A stretch of DNA of 64,000 nt from Manduca sexta. Lineage: Eukaryota > Arthropoda > Insecta > Lepidoptera > Sphingidae. Below are positions 48,457 to 64,000 of the stretch, piece after piece; position 1 is the first letter of the stretch, and each line of letters begins with the position of its first letter. A model generated the notes under the pieces. The model had not been told where the DNA came from. It saw only the letters and a program-made list of their open reading frames with translations, and did not search any database. A program made the position numbers and the translations under genes. Location of the stretch: positions 12,326,913 through 12,390,912 of the forward strand of contig NC_051131.1 of the NCBI RefSeq assembly GCF_014839805.1. The letters run 5' to 3'.

Positions 48457-51400
48457 TATCGATATCCGACAAATGTTCAAAGTTTACAGATTTTAACTTG
48501 TCTTCAATTAAGATATCGACATGACGCATGTAAATTACTTACAGTTTATAAACAGCTGCATATTAAGAGCCTATTGTTCGTGATGGCGGGATGTGTTGGC
48601 GCAATGTGTCGAATATTGGTCACAATTTCATACAACAAATTTGCCTATAGATTTGCTGTAACTCAATATTTTAATAACTACAATTCCAAAATACCTGTCA
48701 AGAACGGAACTATTTAGTTTTATAAACAAAATATAAGCTCATCTGTTCACGACATATCGATAAAACATCGACCACCACATCCCTATTATTTTAATTTATA
48801 ATGTGACTATCAAATTCTCTAAATAAAACTGTAATATTAAAATATCGGCTATATATTGGAAGCTAATGTTTCTAATCGGAAGTTTTAAGCAATATGGCAA
48901 GGCTTATGGAACTATATATTGATTCGATAACGCCACATCGATCTGAAAAGAGTTTGAAATATCGGTATTTGATACTTATAGCCTATTTTACAAGTTGGTG
49001 CGGCTTACATACATTTTGATAATATAAACACAAAAAAGATCCAAAACAATATTGATCTTCAGATAAAATGCAAATTATGTCTTAAATAAATTTGTTAAAG
49101 CAACTGAAACGTACCCGCGCTGTGACGGTAAATATAGCTAAAATTAACTGAGCTAATACATTAAAGTGGACTTGTATGTCCGCATTGTATTCCGCCGCAG
49201 TGTTACAACTATAGATAACTCGCGAAATCGATCAGTCTACTGTTTTCATGTTGGCAGTGTGACGTCATAGTTTGATTAGCTCGAACAAATGGTTGAATCG
49301 ATGGAACAATTTTAATTCCAAACCCCAATATATTTCTCTATGGGCTATTATTTTTAAATATTTAACATGTACATAGCAATTCTTATGCTTTTGATGTTTA
49401 CCAGCGCAAAATAACATAGTTTTGTGACTTAAATGTCACTAAGAGGTGGATAATTTAATTGAAACAATTCAGTATAAACATTGTTCGTAATACAACCTAC
49501 AGAATTATACAAACACTAAGAAATTTTGAAATATTAGCGTACCATTTATAATTTGTCATAAAGACACGACCTCAAATATTAATATTTAAAAAATTCAATT
49601 GGATATTTTATCGATATCTATGCCATCTATAAAACAGATATTCAAGATCAGCTTCTGAGGGTCTGTAAGAATACCGGATTTACAACTTGGTCTCAGCATA
49701 TTTTAAAAAACGTGAAAAATCATCAAACAATGATCGATGAAAATTGCTTCAAAACATGACCAATGGAGCGAATAATTTGATATATTAATGTTGAATAGGC
49801 AAAGTGATTCGACAACAGCTTGAGCAACAAATATGCTAAACAGGTAAACAATCTCTAAAGTTATACAATAGTACTAGCTGCTTAATAAATTAATGTGATA
49901 AACAAACTCCGTGGAAGTATTAATAACAATAACATTATCGATAACTTTGAAACAGTTATTTTAAGTTTTTTACATGTTTAAATTTTAGTGTTTTAAAGTG
50001 AAAAATACTTCAAAAAAACCCACATGTTTAACTCTATGGGATTCAATCGAGGCAAGGTGCAAAACTTGAATAAACCCACATGTTAATGTTCTATGGGATT
50101 CAATCGAGGCAAGGACATATGCAAAACATTTCTATTAATTATATACAATTTCAAAGATTGATGCTTAAAAATTTGCTCGAGCTAAACACACATATGATAA
50201 AAAAAAATAATAACCACGAATCAACGAAACGATCAGATATCGCATCCTTTTCTAATCAAAAATTATTTTCTCACAAAAAATACGAGACAGACTTCCTACT
50301 CAACACTCGTCTAATAAAATTATACAAGAAAAATATGCATATGATAATGTTTATTCGTTATATAACTTTAGCTATTATAGGCTACATGAAACTATCGTTT
50401 GAGCACAAATTAGTTTCAAATTTGCATTGTATTATTTATAACCGAATGAAAAATTAAACCTAAGTTTTATGTATGATCATAATTTTAAACGTTTTGTTAA
50501 CAAATTCGCAATTGCGTCTAATATTTTGGATTACATTATTATTTTTTTATCAAAGTAACACAGTAATATTTGTATACTTCAACTAATGAAGATTTTTCAG
50601 CTAAAAAAACATATATAAATAGAAATAATTGGATTTGAAAAGAATGCGACCAATTCGCGGCTATGAGTTCTGCTAAGTGGCTGTATCACGATATATCTAA
50701 ATATATTCGAGGTAAAAAGGTCTTGTAGGTACTAAATCTGTCTTTTGTTATTCGTTTTCGGCACATAATTAACTAGGAAAATGGTACATCAACGTAATCG
50801 ACTTTAAAATTATAAAATCGCTATGAATGGTAAGACTTATATTGACAAATGACAAAACACAGTGAACAGGAAACTATAAGGATTCGACGTTTATCGCGAT
50901 TAAAACAAGTATGGAAATAATTTTATCAGTATCGATATTTTTATCGATACAAAACATATTCGTATGGTAAATAATCCATTTGAAATTAATCTCTGAATAT
51001 TCGTGTTGCCAAGCGTAACTTCGCATTGTGAGAAAAACATCGTCACATTTCATATATTTTATCGTAATCGAAATGGCCGACCGCCTCATTAATATTAATA
51101 AATGTTACTGGTGTATTTCTATATATAGATTCGCGTATCTATCAAATGTCTTACGTGTTAGGCTAATCATTTCATTATTCAATCGTTATATAGTATTATA
51201 AACGGGTTTGAGTACCGCAATGAGTCACATTATCGATACATTACTAAATAATTCCCATTAGTTTAATGTAATATTACGTAAACGAACGCTTACATCGTGT
51301 GGCAACAACTTACTGCTAAATTTATAATAAGGCATATTCATCGTTTAAATATTTATTATATATGAATCGACACTATTACGTGTATATTTCCACTAGAGCT

Positions 51401-53830
51401 TTCCAACGAGTGCTAAACATTTTCAACTTTACTAAATGTATTGTGTTAATTATCTAGCGTATCATGTCCGACGGAGATAGCGTCACTACGTGTTATATCG
51501 AACATGAAGGCAAACGAACATCCCTAATACACGACAGCATGAGGTAGTCATATATAACAAAAAACCTAAAAGCAATTTCATACTACACGATACGACGATA
51601 TAATACTGCTAAACCTATGTATTAAATTATCATTTCTTTAGCAAACGCTCACATGAAACATAGCGATATATATCGAAGTACAACGCGCGCTTCAATTCGA
51701 TACATATCGATACAAAGTTAATAAGAATAAAGGCAAAAGTTATTATGGAACTTACGAAATTTTCAAAAGAGTTTGCTACTTATGCACTACGCTTAATAAT
51801 GAGAGCATTAATTCGCCTAACATTAAACGTGTGGTGTACAATAATAATGTAGGTTTTGGAGAGTTTTTGGACTCGCGGCGGCCCATTCTATCATCTATCT
51901 TCCCTTCCCCATGAACAAACCTTACAGTTATCTAATATACGCGCCCCTAAAGCTATCGATAGAAAATTAAATTTTGATTCGAACACACTTAATCTAAATT
52001 TCAAGAAGGAAAAATAACTGTCTTTCACAAGGTAGTTACACAACTGTGTGGTATGCAAGTAGTTCATATCGATACGCAGCTAATCAAATCGAAACAGAAC
52101 ATTACAATCAAACGTTAAAAAAAGATACAAACTGTTGATGAATTTTTTTAATAACCTAATTCAAAATTAGTTACCTTTTTAATAACATTTAGTAAATCAA
52201 GATATTTAAGCCACCGCTTAAACAATCAAGTCCAAACAAATAATATTATTGTACGAAAGAATAATTTCTCAACTAATACGCGCATTCGCAGCGCGTTTAT
52301 ATCACAGCCAAATCGGCCGCCGCTCGCCTTTCGAACTATCCGAGACTCATCTGCGAATCAATAACGATAATCGATATCAAACAATATTCATATTCAACAT
52401 CGATTGAATAGTTTCATATCGCAATTAAAGAGTTCTTACAACATTATTCGTCATTACATTACGATGATACATTTTCGAAAGTGTTCTATGAAGTTTTATT
52501 TTTGATTATAGAATTTCATTTCGAAAATCTACCAATAACGACACGAGTAAACTATATAACATATCTAATACGAGGTCGCCGCGGCATACACGCATCGTCA
52601 TACTTCACTCGGCAAACGTAAAAGAAACTATCAGTCTTTAGACTACCACTTTCCCTTTACACAAAATATGGTAACATCAGTTAAGAATTATTCAATTGCC
52701 GGACTGATTATTATATGGACTTAATTATCGATCCAGCGTATTTTCATTGCTTGTTGATACAATTATATGTATTAGAACTGAAATCGTTTCATTTAATAAC
52801 TACAAAACGAATATTAAATATTTAATAACGACATTTGGAATTAACTTTAATGTGTACTCTAGGACTCTATATGAATTCAAATTCAACTCGATAGTGTTAC
52901 GCATATTAAACAAATATCGATTAGTATTATTATATAAAATTACTTAACTGATGCTACCATATTATATCGATATCCAATCACAATTCGATCATACCGTAAT
53001 CGATACTCACAAACTATTGACTATTAACGTTTCTATATGAATTAGTATAACAATTACAATGTTTCATATAACAAACATATGATACGGTATCGTCAAATTA
53101 GGCGCTGGGAATGCGAACTCTAACAATCTAACCGTACTAGAGGAATATTATCGAAACGAATAATTTAATGATAGTGGTAAACATTCACATCACTAGTCAA
53201 ATTGTTGGTCGACTAACTGTAATCTAAATGTTATCGAATTATAAGATGGACAACAAATGTAAAATACGTCACCAATACACACAAACTATTCCTTTCATTA
53301 TATTACTTACAACTTGAAGCATACAGCGTCAGCCGCGGTGACTTGATGGGACGGTTACAACTTTTTTCGGCATGCACGAAATAGTGTTGCCAAAGCTTAG
53401 ATTTTATAGCATCTAAAACTTAAGCATAAGTCGAGAAATCGCATATCATTTGTAAATTGACGAACGAAAAACATTTTTGGAATTGTTTCCATCGACATTC
53501 TACTAGTTAATTAAAATTCCACACCACATCCACCCGAAAACATTCTGAAATTATAGAATATAAAAACATTTCTATTTTGGAGATTACAAAACCGAGTATA
53601 TCGTTTTGAAAAGACTCTCCAGAGTGTTTTGCAACAAATTCTTGTAACTAAAACGCGTGGCAGCCCTAGAAATGACCTGTAGTAGACGACTGCTAAATAA
53701 TCTTGCGTTGCTCGAAAAAAGTCATAACCATCATTATGCTATCGGACGCACGATCGGGTACGTCAGAGGCTAATTCACAACGTTGGGTATCACGCGTATA
53801 AAAATCGATATAAATCTTCCGATATCGATT
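48457..53830. promoter_or_regulatory. dense cluster of ATCGAT / TATCGATA palindromes
   Basis: By hand count about 22 ATCGAT, where roughly 2 are expected from base composition. Eleven are the full palindrome TATCGATA: starts 48457, 48755, 49609, 49936, 50930, 50942, 51231, 51705, 51954, 52067 and 52965. In Drosophila TATCGATA is the DREF site and CGATA the BEAF-32 site, linked to housekeeping promoters and domain boundaries. Any such role here is inference. Confidence 0.55.
50018..50125 (+). repeat. 56-bp tandem repeat, two units
   Basis: ACCCACATGTT...CTATGGGATTCAATCGAGGC AAGG occurs at 50018 and 50074. The units differ by small indels. Confidence 0.9.
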
Positions 53831-54347
53831 TCTTAATCGACTTTTAAATCACTCATATCTACTGAAACACGCTCGATATCAATAGATTTCATAAATATAA
53901 TAAGTCATTGTAAGATAACCTTTGTTCACAATGAGTAAAGTCGATTTTTGCTCGTAACAAATTGCGCCACCCTTCCGTGGACGCAACATAACACCGTGAT
54001 ACCTAAAAAATTTAACAGCATTCCGACTCCTAAACGAACTAACTTATTAACTCGTGTATATAATTGACAAACATATGAGAACTTCACATTACAATCGCAA
54101 TTACCAACCGTAACTTTGAAAATGAAACCATACAAGTACACAACAGTCATAAAAAATCGGCAAAGGACAGAACACTGTATTACAAGATATGAGCCTCGAT
54201 AATGCCCGACACTGTACGTCCATTCAGTTCCTGGGTAAAAGACACTGGCGCCACTGTCGACCCTGGGACGGGACTTGTGGAGTCTCACAGGGTCTGAGGC
54301 ACGTGTTTGGACGGCTGGCGCTTGAGCCGCCGGCTCACCGGTCACTG

Positions 54348-63965
<9,618 letters not shown>

Positions 63966-64000
63966 CTGAAAAATCAATAATTATTCTTTAGATATGAAAT

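Larger units (their letters stand above)
46801..54347. other. intergenic region between white and PI3K, TATCGATA-rich
   Basis: About 7.5 kb with no supported gene and almost no recognisable transposon, in contrast to the rest of the window. It holds the ATCGAT cluster (48457-53830), a 56-bp tandem repeat (50018-50125) and presumably the PI3K 3' UTR at its right end. Open frames here are short and AT-rich. Confidence 0.7.

Noticed and set aside
53313..53400. Strong donor-like TTGTAAGTAATA on the minus strand after a GC-richer stretch, a possible untranslated white exon
   Set aside because: A lone donor consensus without transcript evidence is not enough; it is also close to the PI3K 3' UTR.

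Overview
The window is nuclear DNA of an insect, almost certainly a moth or butterfly. It is AT-rich, carries intron-split genes with GT-AG junctions, and is full of short dispersed repeats typical of Lepidoptera: tRNA-headed SINEs, small Helitron-like elements that begin TC and end CTAG, MITEs and LINE tails. The species cannot be told from the sequence alone.

Three protein-coding genes are supported, all on the minus strand, so they read from right to left. At the right edge (54,348-63,965) are the last eight coding exons (about 392 residues) of a class I phosphoinositide 3-kinase catalytic subunit (p110; Pi3K92E in Drosophila). They cover the end of the helical region and the whole kinase domain. 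The middle (24,242-46,624) is a complete 13-coding-exon white gene. It encodes a 686-residue ABCG half-transporter, and every splice junction and reading phase closes without a break. At the left edge are two 5' coding exons (7,734-7,823 and 1,242-1,434) of a second ABCG gene, best matched to scarlet; its ATP-binding and membrane exons lie off the left end. White and Scarlet are known partners in moving ommochrome precursors into pigment granules, so this looks like a head-to-tail pair of eye-pigment transporter genes about 16.4 kb apart.

Non-coding layout from left to right. 1-7.7 kb: scarlet introns with SINEs and other repeats. 7.9-24.1 kb: intergenic, holding a tandem duplication (15.1-16.3 kb), two hAT-type MITEs with 8-bp target duplications (17.9-18.9 kb), a GC-rich poly(A) retroposon with a 16-bp target duplication (21.27-21.85 kb) and several degenerate repeats. 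24-46 kb: white introns, with a Helitron-like element, SINE pieces and one unexplained open frame (28.0-28.4 kb). 46.8-54.3 kb: intergenic, nearly free of recognisable transposons but strikingly rich in ATCGAT and TATCGATA. 54.3-64 kb: PI3K, whose last two introns hold a 300-bp Helitron-like element and a nearly full-length but frameshifted CR1/Jockey-group LINE.

No bacterial-type system, CRISPR array, rRNA or functional tRNA gene was seen. The least-explained signal is the TATCGATA-dense block between the white promoter and the PI3K 3' end. Exon limits were worked out by hand from splice consensus and reading phase. Repeat limits are approximate unless target duplications or termini are stated.
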